The notes under the pieces were generated by a model. The model ran no database searches, was not told the origin of the DNA, and was given only the letters and a program-made list of their open reading frames with translations. From the NCBI GenBank assembly GCA_026770585.1, contig MU646772.1, positions 314,685 to 335,137 on the forward strand: a stretch of DNA of 20,453 nt, in the 5' to 3' direction. Positions within the stretch are counted from its first letter, which is position 1; each line of letters opens with the position of its first letter. A program made the translations under genes and the position numbers. Below are positions 6,759-15,160 of this stretch, one piece after another. Origin of the DNA: Baffinella frigidus (taxonomy: Eukaryota > Cryptophyceae > Cryptomonadales > Baffinellaceae).

Positions 6759-8066
6759 ATGCGAGCAACAGCTGGTGTGTTTATATGGGCAATTGAGTCC
6801 ACGTTGCTCGCACTCATTGGAGTCGGTTCCATATCCCTTGTCCATGTGTTCGGGGGGTCCTCACCTATAGCAGCGGATATGTGGGCGATATTCACCATTT
6901 TGTGCTCGTGTTTGTTGAACGTCACACTCAACACATTGGTCGCATTCTCGTCGAAACAGAGTGTGATAGAAGTACCCAGTACACCAGAAAGTAAAACTCC
7001 GAATTTCGGCACTACAGGTATGCATAAATCGGTAACACAAGGCCACTGCTCCGTAGTAGCAATCATACTTATATTACACGCAATCACGATGCAGTAGTCG
7101 TTAGTAGACCTCAACTGGGCAAGTGCATACTTCCCGGCAAGTCCGGGTCTGGTATGGATTGTAGGGACGGCGACACTCGCGTTCTTGACTGTGTTGTTTA
7201 TTACAGCCATAGCCGGTGCATGGGCGGCTACTGCAGTAGGAGACTCCAACCCCATTTTCTTCATACTTCCAACTACATCCATCACATGTATCATGTTCCC
7301 CATCATCAATGAGATCGGAAACAACGGTCTGATGGCATGCAGTAGCCCAATGGTCTCGACACTCGCAATAATATACGCAAACCTCGCTCTCGCCACATCA
7401 TTCACATTGAGCCTGCTAGACAACGTCGAATTTGACCCAGTGCGGATCCTTCCAAAACTGATGCGCACAGTGGGAAACCGCGCGGCTTATGTTCGCATAT
7501 ATTGTCTGTTACACGGTTGTTGTATCAGCGGTGCAATGGTGGTATACTGGATGAGCGCTCGCAAGGTCGGTACACTGACTATTTTCACCTTGATAATAGT
7601 AAATGTAATTGTCACACTGGCGAATAGTATGCCGTTCATTGCAGCAATGTTGCGCATGTCCGTGGTCGGTGGTGCACAGGCTTCGGGTTCAGACACACAA
7701 ACCCGGGGCTCGGGCTCAGAGAGTTCCAGGTCGGGGTCTGATTCGAACCAGGATACCGAATCTGATACAGCTTCGAGTCGGCGATCGGGGTCCAACTCGG
7801 GTTCATACAGTCCCAAAAAACAGCGTGTGAAACCCATCCGTACAACACCTGCAGTGTCTGTAGGACCCAAACGACGCAATACCCCAGTTCAAAGCAATGC
7901 AATGTTTACCAGTCAAAAAACGAATTTCCAATGGCCGTTGATAGACACTACACACACCAACGCTCTACGTGTTGCGAAAACCCCCACAGGTATGTCAGTT
8001 GCAGAGCGCCGTATTGCCATTCTACGCCTCGACAAAGACCAAAACAGGCGTACGCGACATACGTGA
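6759..8066 (+). CDS. Eight-pass membrane protein with Ser/Gly-rich tail, interrupted by TAG
   Basis: I chose the ATG at 6759 because a T/A box lies 30 bases before it and the first helix begins soon after. An upstream ATG is at 6687. Helices are at about residues 6-33, 41-63, 98-112, 130-157, 165-186, 195-220, 243-265 and 272-300. The C-terminal 135 residues are a Ser/Gly/Asp-rich low-complexity tract (308-350) and then a basic region with KKQRVK. A TAG at codon 113 (7095-7097) breaks the frame, and no ATG is available near the start of the second half. Alternatively an intron at 7018-7104 (donor CAG-GTATGC, 87 bases, phase kept) would remove the stop together with the third helix. The topology, eight helices and a charged tail, recalls herpesvirus glycoprotein M, but I see no sequence proof. 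Function is unknown. Confidence 0.55.
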
Positions 8067-8085
8067 CACTCAATCGAAGTCAACC

Positions 8086-8094
8086 TATTTAAAT
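8086..8094 (+). promoter_or_regulatory. TATA-like box of the heliorhodopsin gene
   Basis: TATTTAAAT lies 28-37 bases before the ATG at 8123, in the 56-bp gap after the preceding stop. It is the closest match to the ligase box. Confidence 0.55.
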
Positions 8095-8122
8095 CATATA
8101 CTCTGCAATATTCATTCATATT

Positions 8123-9262
8123 ATGAAGTGTGGACAAATCAGGGTTCCATATAACTTTCTTGATATATCCGCAAGACGTAATGAACCAAATGAAGACGGT
8201 GAAGATGAAACACTACTCACTGAAACAAGTAAACAGAAAACAGCGGGGTCTGAAGTTGCTAATACGGCAGCGTACAACTATCTCTGCAAATTGACCAAGG
8301 TCACCATCGCGATACACGTGGTCTCATGCATCGTCATAAGTATAGGCACTTTGGTCAAAATGGGGGGTGACAATGGTAACCCTAGGTTTGGAGACGGTAG
8401 AGTGTGGCGAATTGCATCGTGTTGGGGTCTCCCTTCGAATATGACAGGCGGGATACCATCAGTGGAATTTGATGAGTCTATTACGAACCGGATGAGTCCA
8501 TCAATGGGATTCGAGAGACTCCACATAATCGCACTTCTACTCATCGTGTTCTTCTTTCAATCCGCAGTGTTCCAATACATGTCGCTTGCAAGTGCAAACC
8601 ATCGAGACAACATACTGAAAAATAAGCCGCAGTGGTTTCGATACACCGAATACAGCCTGTCTGCGTCGTGTATGATTGTTGCCATTTTTATCTCATTCGG
8701 TATGTTGGATTCATACCTACACCTCTCTGTGTTTACCCTCACATTCCTGTGTATGATAATCGGCCTGGCAGCGGACTACGTGCGGTATCTCACAGATACG
8801 ACAGATACATCGATTTCGGAGTCACTTCTAATCAGGTTGCGACTGGTTGCATTGAGGTTACACTATCTCGGATGGGTTCCAATGCTACTAGTGTGGGGTA
8901 TACTAGTGTTGGTGGTCTTTGACATTGCGAATGGGACCTTCTGGGAGATATGTGGAAGAAGCGAACAGGGTAATAAACTTCCAGACTTTGTGTGGATCGT
9001 GGTTATCGGGGAGTTTGCACTATTCAACGCGTTTGGATACGTGCAATGGAAGCAGATCAGTAAGCAGTTTGACATCAGAATGTACAAGATTGACAAATTT
9101 CGACTTGTAAAAAACACCCTGTTCTTGCATACGGAAAAAAGTTATGACGCAGCAGCAACTGGGTTGTCGACAGAAGGTGGAAGGTGTTGCTACAGAAAAC
9201 GTGAGAGTGGAAGGTGTTGCTCCAGAAAACGTAGGGGTGAAACGGAAGAAATGTACTGGTAA
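8123..9262 (+). CDS. Heliorhodopsin
   Basis: The 379-residue protein is a seven-helix retinal protein of the heliorhodopsin family (N terminus in the cytosol). Helices lie at about 56-79, 132-155, 175-196, 199-220, 248-268, 286-308 and, weakly, 328-350. The long loop between helices 1 and 2 is typical. Helix 3 has the family signature FRYTEYSLSASCMI, with E176 at the Schiff-base counterion position, and helix 6 has PDFVW and FNAFGYVQ. Helix 7 is unusually polar. K339 in TEKS is the best candidate for the retinal lysine and K330 is an alternative. A 55-residue charged N-terminal extension and a Cys/Arg-rich repetitive tail (353-371) are extra. Viral relatives occur in coccolithoviruses, where some carry protons, and in mirusviruses. 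The last 119 bases overlap the next gene in another frame. Confidence 0.83.
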   Translation: MKCGQIRVPYNFLDISARRNEPNEDGEDETLLTETSKQKTAGSEVANTAAYNYLCKLTKVTIAIHVVSCIVISIGTLVKMGGDNGNPRFGDGRVWRIASCWGLPSNMTGGIPSVEFDESITNRMSPSMGFERLHIIALLLIVFFFQSAVFQYMSLASANHRDNILKNKPQWFRYTEYSLSASCMIVAIFISFGMLDSYLHLSVFTLTFLCMIIGLAADYVRYLTDTTDTSISESLLIRLRLVALRLHYLGWVPMLLVWGILVLVVFDIANGTFWEICGRSEQGNKLPDFVWIVVIGEFALFNAFGYVQWKQISKQFDIRMYKIDKFRLVKNTLFLHTEKSYDAAATGLSTEGGRCCYRKRESGRCCSRKRRGETEEMYW

Positions 9263-10010
9263 AGAAAATGTGGGGGTGAAACGGAAACGCCCTGTGTCGT
9301 GTGCAATTGTCTCCGACTCTCCCATTGGTGTAGAGTCTACGGGGCCATCCCGGTCCATTGTCTCGAGCGACACCCCAGTCCCTCTCTCACTCGATCGCTT
9401 GCGCAATTTCGTTTTATTCAAAGCATATGATGTGATCGGCAGTGGTGGTTACAGGCGATTCGTTTTGAAGAACAAGAACAACGGAGAGAGCTGGGCTACT
9501 GTGTTATATAACGACACGCAATATGTTTCCCGCCACGTGAGAGCCACGCTATTGCTTGTGAATCGGTTGCAGTATACGGCTTCGTGTGTGAAGTTGCATA
9601 AGCTATGCCAACGCGTCATCAATGACTTGAACCCGCCAACTATCTCAACCCATGGCTGGTGTATCTGTGCGCTGACGGGTATGCGCACGGAGAACACTAC
9701 ACAGCTGGGCCGGACGAGCAAGGGGGATGCATGCCACGTGCATCGGAAATTCTTCAAGTTCTTTTGTATGCTGTGGTTCATTGCGAGAATCGACCTATGC
9801 GTGAAATACTTCACAATGCAATGGTTGCAGCAACACAATGGCGGCGAGAAGCAGAATATCCAGTGTCTCTGCGAGAAGCTACAGGGTGACACCCTGTACG
9901 TGCAGAACATGTGCGACAAGTTTGCACATGCTGTTGCGCATGTCTCCGCGTCTGTTCTTTCTCATATTGAACATATGGGTCAAGCGAACCTGCTGAATAT
10001 CACCGCATAG
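9144..10010 (+). CDS. Unrecognised 288-residue protein with CxC / CHVH possible zinc site
   Basis: The only upstream ATG is at 9144, inside the heliorhodopsin frame. Residues 13-49 are lysine-rich short repeats (VEGVA-ENV, GVKRK), which suggests a basic nucleic-acid-binding or nuclear-targeting region. Residues 85-165 are mixed alpha/beta in character (VIGSGGYRRFVLKN). Residues 173-175 and 197-200 give CIC-ALTG ... CHVH, then KFFKFF, which could bind zinc. The C-terminal third is helical and Cys/His-rich. I recognise no family. The compact overlap with the heliorhodopsin suggests co-expression or viral gene packing. No T/A box precedes it at the usual distance, so it may depend on the upstream transcript. 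Confidence 0.6.
   Translation: MTQQQLGCRQKVEGVATENVRVEGVAPENVGVKRKKCTGKENVGVKRKRPVSCAIVSDSPIGVESTGPSRSIVSSDTPVPLSLDRLRNFVLFKAYDVIGSGGYRRFVLKNKNNGESWATVLYNDTQYVSRHVRATLLLVNRLQYTASCVKLHKLCQRVINDLNPPTISTHGWCICALTGMRTENTTQLGRTSKGDACHVHRKFFKFFCMLWFIARIDLCVKYFTMQWLQQHNGGEKQNIQCLCEKLQGDTLYVQNMCDKFAHAVAHVSASVLSHIEHMGQANLLNITA
9177..9287 (+). repeat. 30-bp tandem repeat in two overlapping reading frames
   Basis: Units at 9177 and 9207 begin GTGGAAGGTGTTGCT and differ at four or fewer positions. A more diverged third unit follows at 9237 with inserted AAACGGAA. The heliorhodopsin frame reads them as a GRCC-RKR repeat and the following gene reads them as VEGVA-ENV-V. Confidence 0.8.
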
Positions 10011-10093
10011 AAAAATCGGTGTACTGAATAGAGATTCGGGATAACGGAATAGCGGGGGTGGTTGTGGCTTATTGCAGAGGATGGACATTCTAT

Positions 10094-10117
10094 TCAAAGT
10101 CACTTTATTGACTTTGA
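10094..10117 (+). terminator. Hairpin with 9-bp stem downstream of the last island gene
   Basis: TCAAAGTCA and TGACTTTGA pair perfectly around the loop CTTTAT, 84 bases after the stop at 10010. It may be a 3'-end signal or mark the right edge of the island. The stretch from 10011 to 10273 shows no other gene. Confidence 0.35.
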
Positions 10118-10273
10118 TTTATGCTCCTCACCACCGTTGTGAGCAGAATATCCATAACAACACAGGCATGACGTAAAAGCCTGGACTGATCAGTCTGCGG
10201 CCCATCCAAAGTGGAAAAAATAGTGTTTTAAATTCAAATTTTGCAGTCTGGGTTTCGGCCTCGGCTCAGGTAT

Positions 10274-10393
10274 GCAGCGGGGCGCGGTGTGCAGCGGCTG
10301 GCTGCGGGGCCTTGCAGCGGGGCGCGGTGTGCAGCGGCTGGCCGCGGGGCCTTGCAGCGGGGCGCGGTGTGCAGCGGCTGGCTGCGGGGCCTT
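10274..10393 (+). repeat. GC-rich tandem repeat, 3 x 40 bp
   Basis: GCAGCGGGGCGCGGTGTGCA starts units at 10274, 10314 and 10354 that differ at one base. The composition is sharply different from the island to the left, so this marks the return to host repeat sequence. Confidence 0.9.
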
Positions 10394-10830
10394 GGGGCGA
10401 GGTGTGATGGGGACGTGATAAACTGACCTGCTCGTGACGTGTAGTAATCTGTCAGCAATCACGGAGATTGCCGGACAAGAGGGTGCTTTTCATTTGGGGG
10501 TCACTTTCTCTGCATTTTTGTAGAGTCAGGATCCGACACGATTTGTCGGATACATGCACGAGCTCGTACGTACCAAATCCCGATTCGGATCCTCTTTTTG
10601 GGAACAGTCGGATACCAAATCCAAATCAAATCCAAATCAAATCCCAGATTTCAAATCGGTTCTAACGGTATTCAACGGGTTTTCTTAGAAATCGATAAGT
10701 CCGGGGCAACTGTGTGTGGATAGGCAGGGGCCATCGACAAGGCGCTCTGCGTAAGTGGAGACATCGGGGAGTAATACGTTGACCGGGGGGCCGAAAGGTT
10801 CATCGGGTTTTAACGACGCTCCTTGGTGGC
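10394..10830. other. Gene-free stretch with scattered short repeats
   Basis: AGTCGGATACCAAATCC occurs at 10606 and again at 11544 and 11570. The block CAAATCCAAATCAAATCC is a short AT-rich repeat. GTAGAGTCAGGAT near 10522 is inverted near 11600. I see no coding region. Confidence 0.6.
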
Positions 10831-10982
10831 TCCCTTATATGGGTAGTGGCAGTTTCTTGACTTGGGACTTCGACCTGTGATAACCCTGAACGAAGTCTAA
10901 GCTCGCCTCAATTCTTGAACCGTGCATTTCTCTTTCAAATAAAGTCAATAAGTGTCAATAAGTGATCAAGGACCTAAAGAAA

Positions 10983-11176
10983 TAGAGAGAGAGAGAGAAA
11001 TTGCGAGAGAGAGAGAGAGAGAGAGAGACGCGCGTGCGAGAGAGAGAGAGAGCAAGACCAAGTACATGTACGCGCTCTTTACTACTCACATCTTCGGTAC
11101 ATGTATCTCCCACTCCTGGGGGGGTGGCAGGTTTCAACGGTAATCAACGGTTTGTAGAGAGAGAGAGAGAGAGACA

Positions 11177-11224
<48 letters not shown>

Positions 11225-11252
11225 GCGCGCGCACGCGAGAGAGAGAGAAAAA
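10983..11252. repeat. (GA)n / (GC)n microsatellites, duplicated
   Basis: Long AG runs with embedded CGCGCGCG tracts occur twice, each followed by GACCAAGTACATGTACRCRC, offset by 197 bases. Arg/Glu-only open frames across them are artefacts of the repeat. Confidence 0.9.
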
Positions 11253-11793
11253 GACCAAGTACATGTACACACTCTTTATTGCTCACAGCTTCAGCAGTTC
11301 CAACTCCCGCGCCAAGTCCCACCTCACGGGAGGACATGGCTGGCTGGATTCTCGTGAGGAAGAAACGAAGTTGGCTGAAATTGTCCGGATTTGATTCAAA
11401 TCAAATCAAATTGCTCGTTTGATTCAAATCAAATCAAATTGGGCACAAACATTCTCCCCGGACGGGAACGACCTAAAGGACCTTCTTGTAGGCCTAGGAT
11501 TTGATCTCGTCGCCAGGATTTGATATTGCCACTTTCTGAGAAAAGTCGGATACCAAATCCTGGGCAATAAGTCGGATACCAAATCCAAGGGTGCTCAAAT
11601 CCTGACTCTACATTTTTGTAAACATCAAAAGGGTCACTTTCGGCGATCTTCTCGGATGGGGGAAAGCGGCTTCCGCGTGACTCTACATGTGATTGTAATT
11701 GGACGCGACAATTGACGCGACCCTGTACGAGCTCGTATTGTAGACAATTAAAGAGAAAAATACCGATTTGGGCCCCTGTGCAGGGTGGTTCCG

Positions 11794-12228
11794 TCAATTT
11801 CGTACGAAGGGGAGGGGCACGAATTGACGCATCTTTTCGGGCTTAAAATGAGTCTCGAAGACGAAATAATTTACCCCTGCTTCTTCAGACCAAATTGAAG
11901 AGCAGGACACGGTGAGATCTTCGCTGTTTTCAAAAGTTGAAATGAAACGCGGGCAGGCCTGAGGAAAGTAGCCAATTTTGGCCGAAAAAGTCAAGGGAGA
12001 ATTGCCCCCGGCGGCGCCTCCCGCGGGGGTCTTGCCAGACGGGCCAAAAGGAAGTTTAAAGAGGGTCATAATTGGATGGCAAGCCATACAGGTGGATTCC
12101 GAGGACAAATGTCGGGCGCGGCAGGACCCCATGAGGCATGCGAAGTGCGCCATTGAGGTGAAATTGGTGATGAATTTCGACACACGTGAAAAAAAAGGCT
12201 GAAATTCGATGCAAACGCTTATTGACAC
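11794..12228 (-). CDS. Unrecognised 144-codon ORF inside the foldback element
   Basis: An ATG frame of 144 codons lies on the minus strand and begins inside the right inverted end of the element. It has nine cysteines and a GKTPAGGAAGGN stretch, but no family that I recognise. It may be the remnant of an element-encoded protein or noncoding. Sequence near its 3' end (11790-11845) is repeated in inverted form at about 13230-13285. Confidence 0.2.
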   Translation of the reverse strand: MSISVCIEFQPFFSRVSKFITNFTSMAHFACLMGSCRARHLSSESTCMACHPIMTLFKLPFGPSGKTPAGGAAGGNSPLTFSAKIGYFPQACPRFISTFENSEDLTVSCSSIWSEEAGVNYFVFETHFKPEKMRQFVPLPFVRN

Positions 12229-12517
12229 TTATTGACTTTATTCGAAAGTGAAATGCACGGCACAGAATTGAGGCGAGCTTAGGAAAATATCCGGGTAATC
12301 ATCCGGTTGAATCCTAAGGCAAGAAACTGCCACCACCCGTATTAGGGGAGATTCACCAAGATTTTACCCACCAAAACCCGGTGACGGGTCACCAGTCGGT
12401 GAGGCAAGCCCCTGATCTCTCCCGTGAAGCACCCACGAGGCCTCCACCTCATCCACACACAGTTGCCCCGAAATTCGTGTTTTGCGTCCGTTTATGCGAA
12501 AACATCACACGGGGTCG

Positions 12518-12567
12518 CCCGATGTCACCCCGATGTCACCCCCGATGTCACCCCCGATGTCACCCCC
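12518..12567 (+). repeat. Short tandem repeat GATGTCACCCC, four copies
   Basis: GATGTCACCCC units begin at 12521, 12532, 12544 and 12556 with an added C in the later ones. Confidence 0.85.
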
Positions 12568-12570
12568 TAC

Positions 12571-13489
12571 CTAGGGGACGTGACAAGCGCGGGAAATCTC
12601 GTGGTACAAATGAAATCGTTTGTGTGGTAAAAATGGGTACGAATTTAAAAAGGATCAAATTAGATAACGCACCTCCGAAACGACGAAAACCGGGCAAAAA
12701 GTCGTTTTTGCCCATTGAAGCCACGCGATTTCGCGAATCGTCCTGGCATGCTTTTGCTCTTTAAAACGTTGTTGCATCGTAAACGGTACAACTTTGAAGT
12801 CCTTTGATTCGAAAGGGCCGTGTATATGCCCCCTTGACCGAGCCAAAGTGAAAGTTCTCTCCTGTAGATGGACGATATGTACATCACCAATATTCTCAAG
12901 GTTGCGTATGGTATTTCAGGTTACGGGCACATTACTGTCCAAACAGCCAAAATTGGCCAATAATTAACTTTTGGGCGAGCTGCGGCGCGCTAAAATTTGC
13001 TCAAACACCCTGCGATAATCCTGCGATGGGATAATTGACGCAGTCTTTACCACACAATCCCAGGCAAAATCGCAAATTGTGTCGTTGTAAAGACCGATTT
13101 TGCCCCATTTGCTGACCAAAAGCACTTTTAAGATATTAAGAAGAATCTCGGTACATATCTTAAAAGTGAGATTGTTATTTTTGTACCTGGTTTGAATTCA
13201 AACGTTTTGTTTTGTTTGGTAAAAATTGGGTCAATTTTTCGAAGATGCGTCAATTATTTGGGCCCCTCTCCTTCGTACCTGAATTTTCCGTCAAACGTAA
13301 AACAAAAAAAAATGGCCCCTTTTGTTGCTTACCCCCCCCTCAGAACTGAGCTGGCGCATTTTCGGCCGACAAAAGGCGCCCGTCTTTTGTGCTGAAAACA
13401 GTATTCCTGTGTGGTTCTTCCTTTCACCATTTTGCCCGGGCCTCAGGAACAGCTCCTTCACGTCAAAAACTCGGGTTGGGTGCTTGGTG
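12571..13489. other. No gene seen; diverged inverted repeats
   Basis: There is no convincing frame. The stretch 13230-13285 (GATGCGTCAATTATTTGGGC, CTCCTTCGTAC) is an inverted relative of 11790-11845. CGGCCGACAAAAGG near 13365 echoes GTCGGCCAAAAAAAAGCC near 15285. Confidence 0.5.
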
Positions 13490-14215
13490 TTTGGGGTTTA
13501 GGGTTGAGGGTTGAGGGTTTATGGTTCAGGGTTTTGGGTTTAGGGTTCAGTGTCAGGGTTGAAGCTTTAGGGTTCACATTTTGGGGCTGAGTTTTTGGGG
13601 TTGAGGGTTGAGGGTTGAGGGTTGACGGTTCAGGGTTTAGGGTTTAGGGTTTAGGGATTAGGGTGTAAGTTTCAGTTTGATGGTTGGGAGTTCAGGGTGC
13701 AGGTTTTGGGCCTTCCAGTTCAGGTTTTAGTGTTTAGAGTTTAGGGGTCAGAATTTAGAGTTGAGGGTTTAGATTTTGGGTTTAGGGTTTAAATTTTAAA
13801 GTTTAGGGTTCAGGATTCGGGGTTCAGGGTTTAGGGTTCATCTTTTAGGGTTCAGGATTGAGGCTTTAGGGTTTAGTGATGATGTTTCGATCTGAAGGTG
13901 AGGTATTCATGGTTTATGTTTTAGGCTCTCAGGGTCAGTGTTTAGGTTAAGGGTTAAGGGTTTAGGGTTTAGGGTTTAGAGTTTAGAGTTTCGGGTTTCG
14001 GGTTTCGGGTTGAGGGTTGGGGGTTTGGGGTTTGGCGGTCAGGGTTGAGGGCATAGTGTTGAAGGTTTATGGTTCAAGGTTTAGTGTTTAGGTTGACCGC
14101 CAAACCCCGTCAACTCCAACGATTTAGGGTTTAGGGTTTATGGTTTATGGTTTATGGTTCAGGGTATAGGGTTCGGGGTTTAGGGTTTAGGGTTTAGGGT
14201 TTAGGGATGACACGC
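13490..14215 (+). repeat. Degenerate telomere-like repeat array, TTTAGGG type
   Basis: GGGTTTAGGG, GGGTTGAGGG and GGGTTCAGGG variants follow one another with spacing close to seven. Exact TTTAGGG units are a minority. The G-rich strand reads left to right. A 15-bp inverted pair, GGGGTTTGGCGGTCA near 14028 and its complement near 14093, is embedded. It is interstitial or subtelomeric and not an active end. Confidence 0.85.
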
Positions 14216-14344
14216 AGCTTCCAACATCGGGGCGGTGCTTGCATAAAATCGTCAAGCCGCTAGGATCCTGTTCTCTCTTCCCGTCTCGCGCGGCATGTGA
14301 GCAGCGATCGCCCCTCTCCATCGAGCTGCGGTGCGTGTAAACGG
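14216..14344. other. Unique segment between telomere-like arrays
   Basis: This is ordinary-complexity sequence with no gene, starting ACACGCAGCTTCC. It was probably inserted into the array or captured with it. Confidence 0.5.
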
Positions 14345-14635
14345 GGATTGGGGTTTAGGGGTTGGGGGGTTCTCTTCAGGGTTCGGGGTTGGAGGTTTGG
14401 GGTTCCGGGTTTGGGGCTAGGTAGGGGTTAGGGATTATGGGTTAGGGGTGAGGGGTTACGGGTTACGGATTACGGGTTACGGGTTAGGGGTGAGGGATTA
14501 GGGGTTAGTAGTCAGGGCTTGGGGCTTAGGGTCAGGGTTGCGTTTTTTGGGTTGCGAGGTTAGGGTTGAAGGTTTAGGGTTTAGGGTTAAGGGTTAAAGG
14601 ATTATGCTGTAGGGTGTAGGGTTTAGAATTCAGGG
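14345..14635 (+). repeat. Degenerate telomere-like array, second block
   Basis: Units of the GGGGTTAGGG, GGGTTACGGG and GGGTTTAGGG types continue the array of 13490-14215 after the unique segment. Here TTACGGG variants cluster (14455-14485). Confidence 0.8.
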
Positions 14636-14871
14636 GCGGAGGGCCGGCCGGGGCGCGCCCTCTCGCCGGGCCCACAGAGCTCCTCCCTCCTTGCTTCTTC
14701 GTGGAAATCCCCAGGCCCAAGCCACAGCTTTGAGATGCCCTCATTTCTGCGCGCAGCGGCAGAGACCTGCGCCCGCCAGCCCAGCTGGTCAGCTGGAGCC
14801 CCGGAATCAAGGACTCACGGGCTTAGCGTTGGGGCTGCCGCTGGATTAGCGCCTCGGAACGGAACCAGCTG

Positions 14872-14978
14872 GTATCCCTTAAGTGACCAGTAGGCTCATA
14901 CGCCCTACAGTAAGGCCCTAGGACCTGCCTAGGACCTCTTGGCCGCCAAATTTGGCGGCATGGGCACTTAAGGGATAC
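14872..14978. repeat. Family B 107-bp palindromic element, copy 2 (inverted)
   Basis: The ends GTATCCCTTAAGTG and CACTTAAGGGATAC are perfect inverses. Read on the minus strand it aligns base for base with copy 1 at 141-247, except in the internal hairpin, which here is the perfect 18-base palindrome GCCGCCAAATTTGGCGGC (14942-14959), again centred 27.5 bases from the corresponding element end. Confidence 0.9.
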
Positions 14979-14986
14979 CTTCACAT

Positions 14987-15110
14987 GCCCGATGAGGATA
15001 CCCTTTAGCCGGTTTCTGCCGCGATCCTCTGTACAGGGGGGCCTGGATGTGATCCGAAAGGAAACACGGCCTTTCTACAGAACCAGTTCCGGTGTCCGCC
15101 TATGTTGGGA
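14987..15110 (+). repeat. 124-bp dispersed repeat, copy 1
   Basis: GCCCGATGAGGATACCC to CGCCTATGTTGGGA is repeated inverted at 17068-17190 with few changes, and its right part recurs at 20170-20219. It directly follows family B copy 2. The inverted pair bounds a 2-kb segment rich in hairpins. Confidence 0.85.
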
Positions 15111-15160
15111 GGAGGGAGGGACGGAGGGACGGAGAGGGAGGGACGGAGGGAGGGACGGAG
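15108..15160 (+). repeat. GGAGGGAC microsatellite
   Basis: Purine-rich GGAGGGACGGAGGGAC units with small variations. Confidence 0.85.

Larger units (their letters stand above)
10831..12350. mobile_element. Foldback element with about 132-bp inverted ends
   Basis: The segment 10831-10962 (GTGGCAGTTTCTTG, then AAGCTCGCCTCAATTC, then AAAGTCAATAAGTGTCAATA) is inverted at 12218-12350 with moderate divergence, best in the inner 60 bases. The 1.5-kb span contains GA microsatellites (10983-11252, including a 197-bp tandem duplication around AGTACATGTA), AAATCAAATC repeats (11391-11440) and no recognisable transposase. It looks like a non-autonomous foldback or MULE-like element, but target-site duplications are not obvious. 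Confidence 0.65.

Noticed and set aside
6722-7468. 248-codon open frame on the minus strand
   Set aside because: It is antisense to the eight-pass membrane protein, has no domain or ordered hydrophobic pattern, and its 3' end runs past the start of the plus-strand gene. The plus strand has eight helices and a T/A box, so the minus frame is treated as a shadow.
8064-8122. Readthrough from the eight-pass protein into the heliorhodopsin
   Set aside because: The two are in different frames and the gap contains a T/A box, so these are separate genes.
10952-11357. Arg/Glu-rich open frames
   Set aside because: They are translations of GA microsatellites in several frames and on both strands.
13490-14635. 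Regularly spaced repeats considered as a CRISPR array
   Set aside because: The unit is about seven bases with no spacers and matches degenerate telomeric repeat.
14574-14810. 78-codon minus-strand frame
   Set aside because: Half of it is complement of telomere-like repeat (NPKP-type residues) and the rest has biased composition.
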